Source: JAGRGG01 sp965217265
GTDB lineage: Bacteria; Pseudomonadota; Alphaproteobacteria; Geminicoccales; Geminicoccaceae
Assembly (NCBI GenBank): GCA_965217265.1
Contig: CBDCHP010000011.1
Coordinates: 372,001-436,000 of the forward strand
Reading direction: 5' to 3'
DNA length: 64,000 nt
This document shows, piece after piece, positions 8,546 through 17,651 of the stretch. The notes below the pieces were generated by a model. That model made no database searches and was not told where the DNA came from. It saw only the letters and a program-made list of their open reading frames with translations. The first letter of the stretch is position 1. Each line of letters opens with the position of its first letter. Both the position numbers and the translations under genes were made by a program.

Positions 8546-9133
8546 CTACTCGCGCGGGGCGCGCTTGTTGAGGATCCGCTGCAGGGTCCGCCGGTGCATG
8601 TTGAGGCGCCGCGCGGTCTCGGACACGTTGCGGTTGCACTGCTCGAACACGCGCTGGATGTGCTCCCAGCGCACCCGGTCGGCCGACATCGGGTTGATCG
8701 GCGGCGGCGGCAGGCTGCTGTTGGTGGTGAGCAGCGCGTTGATGACGTCGTCGGCGTCGGCGGGCTTGGCGAGATAGTCCATCGCACCGGCCTTGATCGC
8801 GGCGATCGCGGTCGCGATGTTGCCGTAACCGGTCAGGATGACGATGCGCACCTTGGCGTGCAGGTCGCGCAGGCGCTTGACGAGGTCGATGCCCGAGCCG
8901 TCCTCCAGGCGAAGGTCGATCACGGCGTAGTCGGGCCGGATCGTCTGCGCGAGGTTCAAGCCCTCCTTCAGGCTCTCGGCGGCGGCGACGCGAAAGCCGC
9001 GCCGCTCCAGGGCACGCTGCAGGCTGCGGCGCAAGGGCGCGTCGTCGTCGGCGAGCAGCAGCAAGGGCGCCTCGCCACCCGGCAGCGGCGGCACGGTCTG
9101 CTCGATTCGTGCTTCGCCGTGAGCGTCGACCAT
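8546..9133 (-). CDS. regA: RegA/PrrA/ActR-type redox response regulator
   Basis: A 195-residue response regulator. ATG 9133 is preceded by AAGGAG at 6-7 bases, which fixes the start; an upstream extension is possible but has no ribosome site. The receiver domain holds ADDD (acidic pocket, 28-31), the phospho-acceptor Asp in YAVIDLRLEDGSG (about residue 73), and the ILTGYG and LAKPA segments. The C-terminal Fis-type helix-turn-helix NVSETARRLNMHRRTLQRIL is the hallmark of RegA. The family activates or represses photosynthesis, respiration, carbon and nitrogen fixation genes in response to redox state. It is 129 bases downstream of its partner kinase gene on the same strand. Confidence 0.92.
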   Translation of the reverse strand: MVDAHGEARIEQTVPPLPGGEAPLLLLADDDAPLRRSLQRALERRGFRVAAAESLKEGLNLAQTIRPDYAVIDLRLEDGSGIDLVKRLRDLHAKVRIVILTGYGNIATAIAAIKAGAMDYLAKPADADDVINALLTTNSSLPPPPINPMSADRVRWEHIQRVFEQCNRNVSETARRLNMHRRTLQRILNKRAPRE

Positions 9134-9262
9134 CTCCGTCTCCTTTTGCCCCCTGCCTTCGCCCGAACCCCACCCGCACCGCCTCACGGGACAACGGCAT
9201 GGACGACGGCCCGTTCCCCGCTGCGTAGCATACTTTCATGCCAAATTGCGCGGTTCCTTGGC

Positions 9263-10624
9263 TTAGACGACCGCCGGCACCACCGGCAGACCGTTCGGCC
9301 AGCACGCGCATACGTGGGCACCCCGCGCGTTGTTGGCAAAATGCAGCTTCGCCCCGGTTCGGGCGAGCAGCGTGTTGGCGATGAACACCCCGAGGCCGAG
9401 GCCGCCGCTCTTGCGCCGCGTCGAGAGGAACGGCTCGCCGAGCCAGTCGAGAACCTCGGGCGAGAAGCCGGGGCCGTCGTCCTGGATGACGAGCGTCAGC
9501 GCCCCGCCTTCGACTTCGAGCGTGATCGTCACCTCCGAGCCGGCGAACTCGATCGCGTTGTCGATCAGGTTGGTCAGGCTGTGCCGGATCTCAGGGCCCA
9601 GCGCCACCACGGGCTCCTCCGTCCCGTCCGGGATCGTTCGGACCACGATTTCGACCTCGGCGCGCGGGTGTTGCGCGGCGATGTCCCTGACCTGGCCCGA
9701 CAAGGGTGCCGCCGTGTAGCGCTCGTGGTCGCGCGGGTCGCCCTCGCGGCGGGAGAGGGTCGCCAGGATCTCGCGGCAGCGCCGCGCCTGGGTCAGGAGT
9801 TCGCCCGCGTCCTCGGCGAGCGGGCTGTCCTTGGACAGGCCCAAGGTCAACTCCTTGGCGACGACGTTGATGGTGGCGAGCGGCGTGCCGAGCATGTGGG
9901 CGACGGCCGCCGCCTGACCGCCCAGGGCCGAGAGTTGCTGCTCGCGGGCGAGGGCTTGCTGCGTCGCGGCGAGCGCCTCGGTCTGCTGGCGGGCGTCGTT
10001 GGCGAGGCACCAAGTGTAGAGCGCCACGAGCCCGACGGCGAGGCCCATGGCGAGCGCCGTGATGGCCTTGTAGAGCGGCGGCAGGATCAGATGGCCCTCG
10101 AACCACGGCAACGGCCAACCCCAGAGGTTCAAGGCAAGGATGCACAGCAGTGCCAGCCCGGTGAGCCCGAGCGTCGCCCAGCGCCCCAAGCTCATGGCGC
10201 CGAGCACCACCGGCAGCAGGAGCAGGAACGTGAACGGGTTGCTCATCCCGCCGGTGATGGCGAGCAGGTAGGTGAGTACGAGCAGGTCGTAGCCGAAGAT
10301 GACGACGGCGTGCGGTTCGCTCAGGCGCACCGTCGCCCGCCGCCCGGCGTGGAGGGCCGCGTTGAGGACGACGGTGAGCAAAATCGCCGGCAGCAGCCAC
10401 GCGAGCGGCAGCTCGATCCCGAGCGAGAAATGGACGAAGAAGATCGTGAACAACTGCCCGCCGATCGCCGCCCAGCGCATCAGCGCGATCATGTGCAGCC
10501 GCACCCGGCCGCGGCCGTGCGCCTCGACGTCGGTCAAGTCGAGCAGCTTGGCGAGCCACGCCGCCGCGGCCTGGGACCCCGTGCGCCCCGCCGCCGCGGT
10601 GCGTCCCTGCAAGACACCGGCCAT
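9263..10624 (-). CDS. regB: RegB/PrrB/ActS-type redox sensor histidine kinase
   Basis: A 453-residue membrane histidine kinase. Six hydrophobic segments lie between about residues 50 and 205. The quinone-sensing heptapeptide GGxxNPF appears as GGMSNPF at 125-131. The H-box AAAVAHMLGTPLATI places the phospho-accepting His at 243, and the redox-active Cys sits at 283 (QARRCREIL), 40 residues later, the same spacing as His225 to Cys265 in Rhodobacter capsulatus RegB. N, G1 (DDGPGFS) and G2 (GGLGLGVFIA) ATP-binding boxes follow. It phosphorylates RegA, encoded just downstream on the same strand. No senC/prrC gene lies between them, unlike in Rhodobacter. Confidence 0.93.
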   Translation of the reverse strand: MAGVLQGRTAAAGRTGSQAAAAWLAKLLDLTDVEAHGRGRVRLHMIALMRWAAIGGQLFTIFFVHFSLGIELPLAWLLPAILLTVVLNAALHAGRRATVRLSEPHAVVIFGYDLLVLTYLLAITGGMSNPFTFLLLLPVVLGAMSLGRWATLGLTGLALLCILALNLWGWPLPWFEGHLILPPLYKAITALAMGLAVGLVALYTWCLANDARQQTEALAATQQALAREQQLSALGGQAAAVAHMLGTPLATINVVAKELTLGLSKDSPLAEDAGELLTQARRCREILATLSRREGDPRDHERYTAAPLSGQVRDIAAQHPRAEVEIVVRTIPDGTEEPVVALGPEIRHSLTNLIDNAIEFAGSEVTITLEVEGGALTLVIQDDGPGFSPEVLDWLGEPFLSTRRKSGGLGLGVFIANTLLARTGAKLHFANNARGAHVCACWPNGLPVVPAVV

Positions 10625-10862
10625 GCACGATCCCTACCATCGTTGAAGATCACGACCGTCACCTAGACCGGCGACGGCAAGACGAAACCACGTTTGCTTA
10701 GAACATCCTCAAGCGGGCCGAATCAAATTCCTCGGCCGGCTAGAAGCTAGGTCGAAACCATCTTAGATAAATCGGCGTCAACGTAAACCGCTTCGGGACG
10801 TCGGGCGACAAAAAGCTTTGAGGCAGAAGAGGCTGCCCGTCAAACGGGGCCGGCCGCCGCCC
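10625..10862. other. 238-bp intergenic region upstream of regB
   Basis: It holds the promoter side of regB (minus) and the 3' end region of the frameshifted transporter. Local G+C is lower than in the flanking genes (for example around 10740-10815). I see no clear terminator or RNA motif and no credible gene. Confidence 0.35.
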
Positions 10863-11763
10863 TCACGCCGACCCCCGCGGCTGGGCGAAGGCGAGGCTGA
10901 GCGCGATCGCCGCCATGCCGGCGAGGTCGAGCGGCTGCGGCCGCTCGCCGAACAGGAGTGCTCCGAGCAGGACGCTCATCGCGGCGATGACGTAGCCGAC
11001 GAGGCTGAGATAGACCGGCCCGCCGCGCCGTTGCAGGTCGAAGAAGACCAGCATCGCGAGCGCCGTGACGGCGGCCTCGGCGAGCAACAGCAGGTAGGCG
11101 GCGGCGCCGAGCGGGCCCGCGGGCGCCAGCGCGCCGAAGGCGGCGCCCGCGAGCGCCAGGAGCGGCGAGGGCGAGCAGCGTGCCGGCGGCGAGCGCGCCG
11201 CCGCTCGCACCGCTGGGCCAAGCGACGGTGCGGTAGACGTTGCCGAGGCTGAGCGAGAGGGGGGCTAAGAGCCCGAGCACGAGCCAGAGGCCGACGACAC
11301 CGCCGGCCACCGCCGCCGGGCCGACGATCGCGAGCGCGCCGATCAACCCCAGCGCCACGCCCACGGCGCGCCGCCCCTCGAAGCGGTCGAAGCCGCCCAG
11401 GGCCGCGACCGCGTAGGTCAGCGTCGGCGGCAGGGCGAACAGGATGCCGGCATAACCCGCGCCCGCCTTGGCCGCGACGTTGAAGACGAGCGCGTTCGGC
11501 AGGGCGAGGCCCAAGATGCCGGCGACGAGGTAGTAGCGCCGGTAGGACAGTGTCAGCGGCGGGCACCGCCGGCGCCAGAGGAGGAGGAAGAGGCCGGCCC
11601 CGCCGGTCTGCACCACCGAACTCAGCATCGGCGGCACGCCCTGCCCCGCCGCCAGCTTGACCAGCGTCAGGACGCAGGCCAGCGTCGTGCCGACGACGAG
11701 GACGTTGACGATCGGGTGCGGCAGGCCCCCCCGCCGCCTCTCCCCCGTCACGTCCGCCGCCAT
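10863..11763 (-). pseudogene. EamA/DMT-family transporter, broken by a one-base frameshift
   Basis: Two overlapping minus-strand frames together make one EamA-type transporter of about 300 residues with ten hydrophobic segments. The first frame runs from ATG 11763 to about 11170 (IVNVLVVGTTLACVLTLVKL ... GLLAPLSLSLGNVYRTVAWPSG). The protein then continues in another frame to 10863 (PLLALAGAAFGALAPAG ... AAMSVLLGALLFGERPQPLDL). The junction is in the GC-rich tract at about 11160-11180 and needs a single-base change. EamA proteins export metabolites or amino acids. It starts only 3 bases after the mvaB stop, so it belongs to the leucine-degradation operon. Either it is a recent pseudogene or the base call is wrong. 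Confidence 0.75.
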
Positions 11764-11766
11764 CGC

Positions 11767-12621
11767 CTAGCGATCGCGCAGGTGCCGGGCGAAACCGGCC
11801 GCCGCTTCGAGCCCCTCAAGGTCGAGGCCGGTCGCGTGGCCGAGGGTTTCCATGCGCTGCGCGAGCGCGAGCGTGTCGAGGTTGCCCTTGGCGCCCGGAG
11901 CGAAGGGGCAGCCGCCGAGCCCGCCGATTGCGGCGTCGAAGGTGCGCAGGCCCATCTCCAGGCTGGCTTCGACGTTGGCGAGCGCCGTCCCGTGCGTGTC
12001 GTGGTAGTGGCCGGCGAGCTGGGGTGCTGGAACAATCTTGAGGACGGCCTCCAGCATCGCGGCGATGGTCTCGGGCGTCCCCGCCCCGATCGTGTCGCCG
12101 AGGCTGACCTCGGCGCAGCCGATCTCGACGAGCGCGCCTGCCACCTCGGCGACCTGGGCCGGCGGCGTCGGGCCGTCGTAGGGGCAGTCGGTGACGCAGG
12201 AGACGTAGCCGCGCACCGGCACGCCGTCGGCGCGGGCCGCTTCGAGGACGGGGCGAAACCGCGCCAGACTGGCCTCGATCGAGCAGTTCAGGTTCTTCTG
12301 GCTGAAACCTTCGGAGGCCGAGGCGAAGACCGCGACTTCATCGACGCCCGCCGCCCGCGCCGCGCCGTAACCCTTGAGGTTCGGGGTGAGGGCGACGTAG
12401 GCGACGCCGGGCGGGCGGGCGATGCCGGCCATCACCTCGGCGGCGTCGGCCATCTGCGGCACCCACTTGGGGCTGACGAAGCTCGCCGCCTCGATCCGCT
12501 TGAAGCCTGAGGCCGAGAGCATGTCGACCAGCCGCACCTTGTCGGCCGTCGGGATCGCCCGCGGCTCGCTCTGCAGCCCGTCGCGCGGGCCGACCTCGTA
12601 GACCGCGACCGGATCAGGCAT
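11767..12621 (-). CDS. mvaB: hydroxymethylglutaryl-CoA lyase
   Basis: A 284-residue TIM-barrel lyase that splits HMG-CoA to acetoacetate and acetyl-CoA, the last step of leucine degradation. The N-terminal VGPRDGLQ motif, the metal-binding HYHDTHGTALAN near residue 205 and the catalytic-cysteine signature GGLGGCPFAPGAKGN are all present. The length is normal for the bacterial enzyme. Its ATG overlaps the end of mccA by 8 bases, so the two are coupled, and the frameshifted EamA gene follows after 3 bases. Confidence 0.93.
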   Translation of the reverse strand: MPDPVAVYEVGPRDGLQSEPRAIPTADKVRLVDMLSASGFKRIEAASFVSPKWVPQMADAAEVMAGIARPPGVAYVALTPNLKGYGAARAAGVDEVAVFASASEGFSQKNLNCSIEASLARFRPVLEAARADGVPVRGYVSCVTDCPYDGPTPPAQVAEVAGALVEIGCAEVSLGDTIGAGTPETIAAMLEAVLKIVPAPQLAGHYHDTHGTALANVEASLEMGLRTFDAAIGGLGGCPFAPGAKGNLDTLALAQRMETLGHATGLDLEGLEAAAGFARHLRDR

Positions 12622-14587
12622 CGGCGGCGCCCAGCCTCAGCAGCACGGTCCCGGCCGCGACCCGGTCGCCCTCGGCGACGTGCAGCGCCTCGACCGTGCC
12701 GTCATGGGGTGCCCTCAGCGTGTGCTCCATCTTCATCGCCTCCATGACGACCAGCGGCTGGCCCTTGACGACCGCGTCGCCCGCCGCAACCGCGACGACG
12801 AGGACGGCACCCGGCATCGGCGCCGCCAGCCGATCATCGCCCGCGTCGTCGAACGCCCCGTCCTCCAGGCCGTCGCGGGCGGTGAAGGCGAACGTCTCGC
12901 CGTCGCAGAAGACGGTGAGGGCATCCCCGTCGCGCACCACGTCGGCGCCGACGATCCGCCCCGCGTCCTCGACCCGCACGGCGTCGCCGTCGCGCCCGCG
13001 GACGACGAGGCGCTCGCCGTCGACGCGGTAGGCGTCGCGCCCCATGCACGCCACCCGCACGTCGAGCACGGCAGCGGCGTGCCCCAGCGTCGCCACCGCC
13101 GTCGCCTCGCCGCCCCAGGCCCGCCAGCCGCGCAGCGCGTCCCACGGGTCGGGGGAGGCCGGCGGGCGCAGGAGGCCGAGTACTTCCAGGCCCGCCAGTC
13201 CCCGGACGGCGGCCGGCGGTTCGACGGCGGCGACCAAACTCTCCAGGTCGCGCCCGATCAGGCCCGTATCGACCTCGCCGGCGGCGAAGCCTTCGTGCCG
13301 GCACAGGCGGCCCAAGAAGGCGACGTTGGTGGTGACGCCCGCGATCCGGGTTTGCGCCAAGGCGGCGTCGAGCCGGCCCAGCGCCGCCGCGCGGGTGGGG
13401 CCGTGCGCGACCACCTTGGCGAGCATCGGGTCGTAGTAGGGCGTCACCGTATCGCCCGCGCGCACGCCGGCATCGACGCGAACGCCGCCAGGCAGGTCGA
13501 GGCGCGCGATCGTCCCGGTCGCCGGCAGGAAACCCGTGCCCGGGTCCTCGGCGTAGACCCGCGCCTCGATCGCGTGGCCGTCGATGGCGAGATCCTCCTG
13601 GCGCAGCGGCAAAGGCCCGCCCGCCGCGACGCGGAGCTGCCACGCCACCAAGTCCTGGCCCGTGATCGCCTCGGTGACGGGGTGCTCGACCTGAAGGCGC
13701 GTGTTCATCTCCATGAAGTAGAAGCGATCCGCCCGCAGCCCTTCCGAGGCGTCGGCGATGAACTCGACCGTGCCGGCGCCGACGTAGCCGATCGCCCGCG
13801 CCGCCATGACGGCGGCCTCGCCCATCGCGGCGCGCACTGCCTTCGTCATGCCCGGCGCCGGCGCCTCCTCGATCACCTTCTGGTGCCGGCGCTGTAGTGA
13901 GCAGTCGCGCTCGAACAGGTGGACGACGTTGCCGTGCTTGTCGGCGAAGACCTGCACCTCGACGTGGCGCGGCCGCCCGACGTAGCGCTCGATCAACACG
14001 CCGTCGTCGCCGAACGCCGCCCTGGCCTCGCGCTTGGCGCCGTCGAGCGCGTCGATGAACCCGGCCGGCCCCTCGACCCGGCGCATCCCCTTGCCGCCGC
14101 CGCCGGCGCGCGCCTTGATGAGGACGGGATAACCGATCGCCTCGGCTTGGCCCGCGAGAAACGCCGGGCCCTGTTCGGCGCCGTGGTAGCCCGGCACGAC
14201 CGGCACGCCGGCCTCTTCCATCAGCGCCTTCGCCGCGTCCTTCAGCCCCATCGCCTCGATCGCCGCCGCGGGCGGGCCGACGAAGACGATCCCGGCCGCA
14301 TCCAGCGCCCGCGCGAAGGCCGGGTTCTCGGACAAGAAGCCGTAGCCCGGATGGACGGCCTCGGCCCCGCTCAAGCGGCAGACCTCGACGATGCGCTCAA
14401 TATCCAAGTAGCTCTCCGCCGCCGGCGGGGGGCCGAGCCGATAGGCCTCGTCCGCCAGCGCGACGTGGAGCGCGTCCTTGTCGGCATCCGAATAGACCGC
14501 GACCGTCTTGATCCCCATCGCCCGCGCCGTGCGAACGACCCGGCAGGCGATCTCGCCGCGGTTGGCGATCAGGATTTTAGCGAACAT
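12614..14587 (-). CDS. mccA: methylcrotonyl-CoA carboxylase, biotin-containing alpha subunit
   Basis: A 657-residue fusion of biotin carboxylase and biotin carboxyl carrier domains. Residues 1-450 hold MFAKILIANRGEIACRVVRTA, the ATP-grasp glycine loop KARAGGGGKGMRRV and the late EMNTRLQVEHPVTE segment. The C-terminus has VVMEAMKMEHTLRAP, with the biotinylated lysine in MKM. Similar subunits exist for propionyl-CoA carboxylase, but the neighbours ivd, mccB and mvaB point to 3-methylcrotonyl-CoA in leucine breakdown. Palindromic copy 3 lies upstream, between this gene and mccB, and may lower its transcription relative to mccB or force a separate promoter. Confidence 0.9.
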   Translation of the reverse strand: MFAKILIANRGEIACRVVRTARAMGIKTVAVYSDADKDALHVALADEAYRLGPPPAAESYLDIERIVEVCRLSGAEAVHPGYGFLSENPAFARALDAAGIVFVGPPAAAIEAMGLKDAAKALMEEAGVPVVPGYHGAEQGPAFLAGQAEAIGYPVLIKARAGGGGKGMRRVEGPAGFIDALDGAKREARAAFGDDGVLIERYVGRPRHVEVQVFADKHGNVVHLFERDCSLQRRHQKVIEEAPAPGMTKAVRAAMGEAAVMAARAIGYVGAGTVEFIADASEGLRADRFYFMEMNTRLQVEHPVTEAITGQDLVAWQLRVAAGGPLPLRQEDLAIDGHAIEARVYAEDPGTGFLPATGTIARLDLPGGVRVDAGVRAGDTVTPYYDPMLAKVVAHGPTRAAALGRLDAALAQTRIAGVTTNVAFLGRLCRHEGFAAGEVDTGLIGRDLESLVAAVEPPAAVRGLAGLEVLGLLRPPASPDPWDALRGWRAWGGEATAVATLGHAAAVLDVRVACMGRDAYRVDGERLVVRGRDGDAVRVEDAGRIVGADVVRDGDALTVFCDGETFAFTARDGLEDGAFDDAGDDRLAAPMPGAVLVVAVAAGDAVVKGQPLVVMEAMKMEHTLRAPHDGTVEALHVAEGDRVAAGTVLLRLGAADA

Positions 14588-14600
14588 GGGGGGTTTCCTT

Positions 14601-14750
14601 TGAACGCTTCGCGTGCGCTGCCGCGCGGCCTTTTTCTTTTGCTTTTGCTACTTTGGCCGGGGCTGGCTTCGGCGCCCCGGCCAATCTTCGCCGACAAGTA
14701 GCAAAAAAGAGAAAAAGAAGCCCGCGCGGCGAGCGCACGCGAAGCGTTCT
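14601..14750. repeat. palindromic intergenic element, full copy 3
   Basis: Ends TGAACGCTTCGCGTGCGCTG and GCGCACGCGAAGCGTTC are near-perfect inverted repeats around poly-T and poly-A arms. The core is CTTTGGCCGGGGCTGG ... CCGGCCAATCTTCG. It lies between mccB and mccA, two codirectional genes of one pathway, an unusual place for a terminator-like element. The right end is one base from the mccB stop codon. Confidence 0.87.
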
Positions 14751-14751
14751 C

Positions 14752-16329
14752 CTACATTCTAAACAACCCAAACCGTGACTCAGGCACCGGCGCGTTCAGG
14801 GTCGCCGAGAGCGACAGCCCGAGCACGTCGCGCGTCGTCCTCGGATCGACGATGCCGTCGTCCCAGAGCCTTGCCGAGGCGTAGAGCGGGTGGCCCTGGC
14901 GGTCGAACTGCTCGACGATGCCGCGCTTGAAGGCGTCCTCGCCCGCCTTGTCGCGCCGGACGGAGGCCAGGACGCCGGCCGCCTGCTCGCCGCCCATGAC
15001 GGCGATGCGGCTGTTGGGCCACGTCCACAAGAAGCGGGGACTGTAGGCGCGGCCGCACATGCCGTAATTACCCGCACCGAACGAGCCGCCGATCAGCACG
15101 GTGATCTTCGGCACCGCCGTCGTCGCCACGGCCGTCACCAGCTTGGCGCCGTGCTTGGCGATGCCTTCCGCCTCGTAGGACCGGCCGACCATGAAGCCGG
15201 TGATGTTCTGCAAGAAGACCAGCGGCACGCGGCGCTGCGAGCACAGCTCGACGAAGTGCGCCCCCTTCAAGGCGCTCTCGGAGAACAAAACGCCATTGTT
15301 GGCGACGATGCCGACGGGGAGCCCGTGGACGTGGGCGAAGCCGGTGACGAGCGTGGTGCCGTAGCGCGCCTTGAACTCGTCGAAGCGCGAGCCGTCGACG
15401 GTGCGGGCGATCACCTCGCGCACGTCGTAGGGGACCCTCGGGTCGGCCGGCACGATCCCTAGGATCTCGGCCGGGTCGTAGAGCGGCGGCTCGGGCGTCT
15501 GCCGCTCGACGTCATCGGCTTTGGGCCGGTTGAGGTTGGCGACGGCGCGCCTCGCGAGGCGCAGCGCGTGCGCGTCGTCCTCGGCCAGATGGTCGGCGAC
15601 GCCGGAGAGGCGGGTGTGGACGTCGCCGCCGCCCAAGTCCTCGGCCGAGACGACCTCGCCGGTCGCGGCCTTCACCAAGGGCGGCCCGGCGAGGAAGATC
15701 GTGCCCTGATCCTTGACGATGATCGTCTCGTCCGACATCGCCGGCACGTAGGCGCCGCCCGCCGTGCAGGAGCCCATGACGACGGCGATCTGGGCGATGC
15801 CCGCGGCCGACATGTTGGCCTGATTGAAGAAGATGCGGCCGAAATGGTCGCGGTCGGGGAAGACCTCGTCCTGGTTCGGCAGGTTCGCCCCGCCGCTGTC
15901 GACGAGGTAGACGCAAGGGAGCCGATTGGCCTCGGCGATCTCCTGCGCCCGCAGGTGCTTCTTCACGCTCATCGGGTAGTAGGTGCCGCCCTTCACCGTG
16001 GCGTCGTTGGCGATCACCATCGCCTCACGGCCCTCGATCCGGCCGACGCCGGCGATGATCCCGGCCGAAGGGCTGTCGCCACCGTACATCCCGTGCGCCG
16101 CGAACGTGCCGACCTCCAAGAACGGCGAGCCCGGATCGAGCAGCCGATCGACCCGCTCCCTCGGCGGCAGCTTGCCGCGCCCGACGTGCCGCGCCAGCGC
16201 CGCCTCGCCGCCGCCGGCCCGCGCCGCCCGGACGGCGGCCTCGACCTCCTCGATCTTGGCGTGCATCGCCGCCGCGTTGGCGCGGAACGCCTCGTCCCGA
16301 ACGACGACATCCGAGCGCAGCACGACCAC
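14752..16329 (-). CDS. mccB: methylcrotonyl-CoA carboxylase, carboxyltransferase beta subunit
   Basis: A 525-residue carboxyltransferase that moves the carboxyl group from carboxybiotin to 3-methylcrotonyl-CoA. The two crotonase-like halves show KLPPRERVDRLLDPGSPFLE, VYLVDSGGANLPNQDEVFPD and the CTAGGAYVPAMSDE loop in the first half. The second half has FLQNITGFMVGR and GGSFGAGNYGMCGRAYSPRF, all hallmarks of MccB rather than PccB. It begins one base after the ivd stop, so ivd and mccB form one transcript. The palindromic element follows the stop immediately. Confidence 0.93.
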   Translation of the reverse strand: MVVLRSDVVVRDEAFRANAAAMHAKIEEVEAAVRAARAGGGEAALARHVGRGKLPPRERVDRLLDPGSPFLEVGTFAAHGMYGGDSPSAGIIAGVGRIEGREAMVIANDATVKGGTYYPMSVKKHLRAQEIAEANRLPCVYLVDSGGANLPNQDEVFPDRDHFGRIFFNQANMSAAGIAQIAVVMGSCTAGGAYVPAMSDETIIVKDQGTIFLAGPPLVKAATGEVVSAEDLGGGDVHTRLSGVADHLAEDDAHALRLARRAVANLNRPKADDVERQTPEPPLYDPAEILGIVPADPRVPYDVREVIARTVDGSRFDEFKARYGTTLVTGFAHVHGLPVGIVANNGVLFSESALKGAHFVELCSQRRVPLVFLQNITGFMVGRSYEAEGIAKHGAKLVTAVATTAVPKITVLIGGSFGAGNYGMCGRAYSPRFLWTWPNSRIAVMGGEQAAGVLASVRRDKAGEDAFKRGIVEQFDRQGHPLYASARLWDDGIVDPRTTRDVLGLSLSATLNAPVPESRFGLFRM

Positions 16330-16330
16330 C

Positions 16331-17479
16331 CTAAGCGCCCGCCTCGAACAGTTCGCGGCCGATCAGCATCCGCCGGATCTCCGAGGTGCCGGCGCCGATC
16401 TCGTAGAGCTTGGCATCGCGCAAGAGGCGCCCGGTCGGGTAATCGTTGATGTAGCCGTTGCCGCCCAAGCACTGGATCGCCTCCAAGGCCATCCAGGTCG
16501 CCTTCTCGGCGGCGTAGAGGATGCAGCCGGCCGCGTCCTTGCGGCTCGTCTCGCCCCGGTCGCACGCCGACGCCACGGCGTAGACGTAGGACCGGGCCGC
16601 GTTCAGCGTCACGTACATGTCGGCGAGCTTGCCCTGCATCAACTGAAACGTGCCGATCGGGCGGCCGAACTGCTCGCGCTCGTGGACGTAGGGCAGCACC
16701 ACGTCCATGCAGGCCGCCATGATGCCGAGCGGCCCGCCGGCCAAGACGACGCGCTCAAAGTCGAGGCCCGACATCAAGACGCGAACGCCGCCGCCCTCCT
16801 CGCCCAAGACGTTGTCGTAGGGCACCTCGCAGTCCTCGAACAAGAGTTCGCAGGTGTTCGAGCCGCGCATGCCGAGCTTGTCGAGCTTCTGCGCCGTCGT
16901 GAAGCCGGCCATGCCCTTCTCGATCAGAAAGGCGGTGATGCCCTTCGGCCCCGCCTCGGGGTCGGTCTTGGCGTAGACGACGAGCGTGTCGGCGTCGGGG
17001 CCGTTCGTCGTCCACATCTTGTTGCCGTTGAGGATATAGCGGTCGTTGCGCTTTTCGGCCCGAAGCCGCATCGAGACCACGTCCGAGCCCGAGCCGGTCT
17101 CCGACATCGCGAGCGCCCCGACGTGCTCGCCGGAACAGAGCTTGGGCAGGTAGCGTTCCTTCTGCGCCGCCGTGCCGTGCCGGTCGATCTGGTTGACGCA
17201 CAGGTTCGAGTGCGCGCCGTAGGACAGGGCGATCGAGGCCGAGGCGCGGCTCAGTTCCTCCATCGCCACGACGTGCGCGAGATACCCCATGCCCGAGCCG
17301 CCGTGAGCCTCGTCCGCCGTGATGCCGAGGAGACCGAGTTCGCCCATCTCCGGCCACAAGTCGCGGGCGAAGGTGTTGGTCCGGTCGATCTCCGCCGCGC
17401 GCGGCGCCAAGCGGTCCCCCGCCCAGCGCGACACCGTCTCGCGCAGCGCGTCGATATCGTCGCCCAAGGCGAAGTTCAT
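16331..17479 (-). CDS. ivd: isovaleryl-CoA dehydrogenase
   Basis: A 382-residue acyl-CoA dehydrogenase, an FAD enzyme that oxidises isovaleryl-CoA to 3-methylcrotonyl-CoA. The AMSETGSGSDVVSM flavin loop, KMWTTNGPDADTLVVYAKT, and SGLDFERVVLAGGPLG, which holds the catalytic glutamate at the isovaleryl-type position (before VVLAGGP), identify the subfamily. The C-terminal CLGGNGYINDYPTGRLLRD motif is also typical. Operon order ivd-mccB-mccA-mvaB matches the liu pathway. No methylglutaconyl-CoA hydratase gene (liuC) is present in the window. Palindromic copy 4 lies about 23 bases upstream of the start. Confidence 0.93.
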   Translation of the reverse strand: MNFALGDDIDALRETVSRWAGDRLAPRAAEIDRTNTFARDLWPEMGELGLLGITADEAHGGSGMGYLAHVVAMEELSRASASIALSYGAHSNLCVNQIDRHGTAAQKERYLPKLCSGEHVGALAMSETGSGSDVVSMRLRAEKRNDRYILNGNKMWTTNGPDADTLVVYAKTDPEAGPKGITAFLIEKGMAGFTTAQKLDKLGMRGSNTCELLFEDCEVPYDNVLGEEGGGVRVLMSGLDFERVVLAGGPLGIMAACMDVVLPYVHEREQFGRPIGTFQLMQGKLADMYVTLNAARSYVYAVASACDRGETSRKDAAGCILYAAEKATWMALEAIQCLGGNGYINDYPTGRLLRDAKLYEIGAGTSEIRRMLIGRELFEAGA

Positions 17480-17502
17480 GTCTCACCCCCCTGCTGTGCC
17501 AG

Positions 17503-17650
17503 GAACGCTTCGCGTCCGCTGCGCGGGGCTTGTTTTTTCTCTTTTTTGCGACTTGTCGCCGGAGATTGGCCTCAACATCGAAGCCAGCCCCGACCAAAGT
17601 TGCAAAAAAGAAAGAAAAAGGCCGCGCGCCCAGCGCACGCGAAGCGTTCA
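17503..17650. repeat. palindromic intergenic element, full copy 4 (inverted core)
   Basis: Ends GAACGCTTCGCGTCCGCTGC and GCGCACGCGAAGCGTTC. Unlike the other copies, the core is reversed: CTTGTCGCCGGAGATTGGCC comes first, then GAAGCCAGCCCCGACCAAAG, so this copy is inserted in the opposite orientation. It ends one base before the leuS stop codon and precedes ivd, both on the minus strand. Confidence 0.86.
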
Positions 17651-17651
17651 T

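Noticed and set aside
8406..8777. Small proteins reading through the palindromic elements (with FFFLF / KKEKK runs)
   Set aside because: Similar frames appear at every copy because the element itself is open on both strands; they are repeats, not genes.
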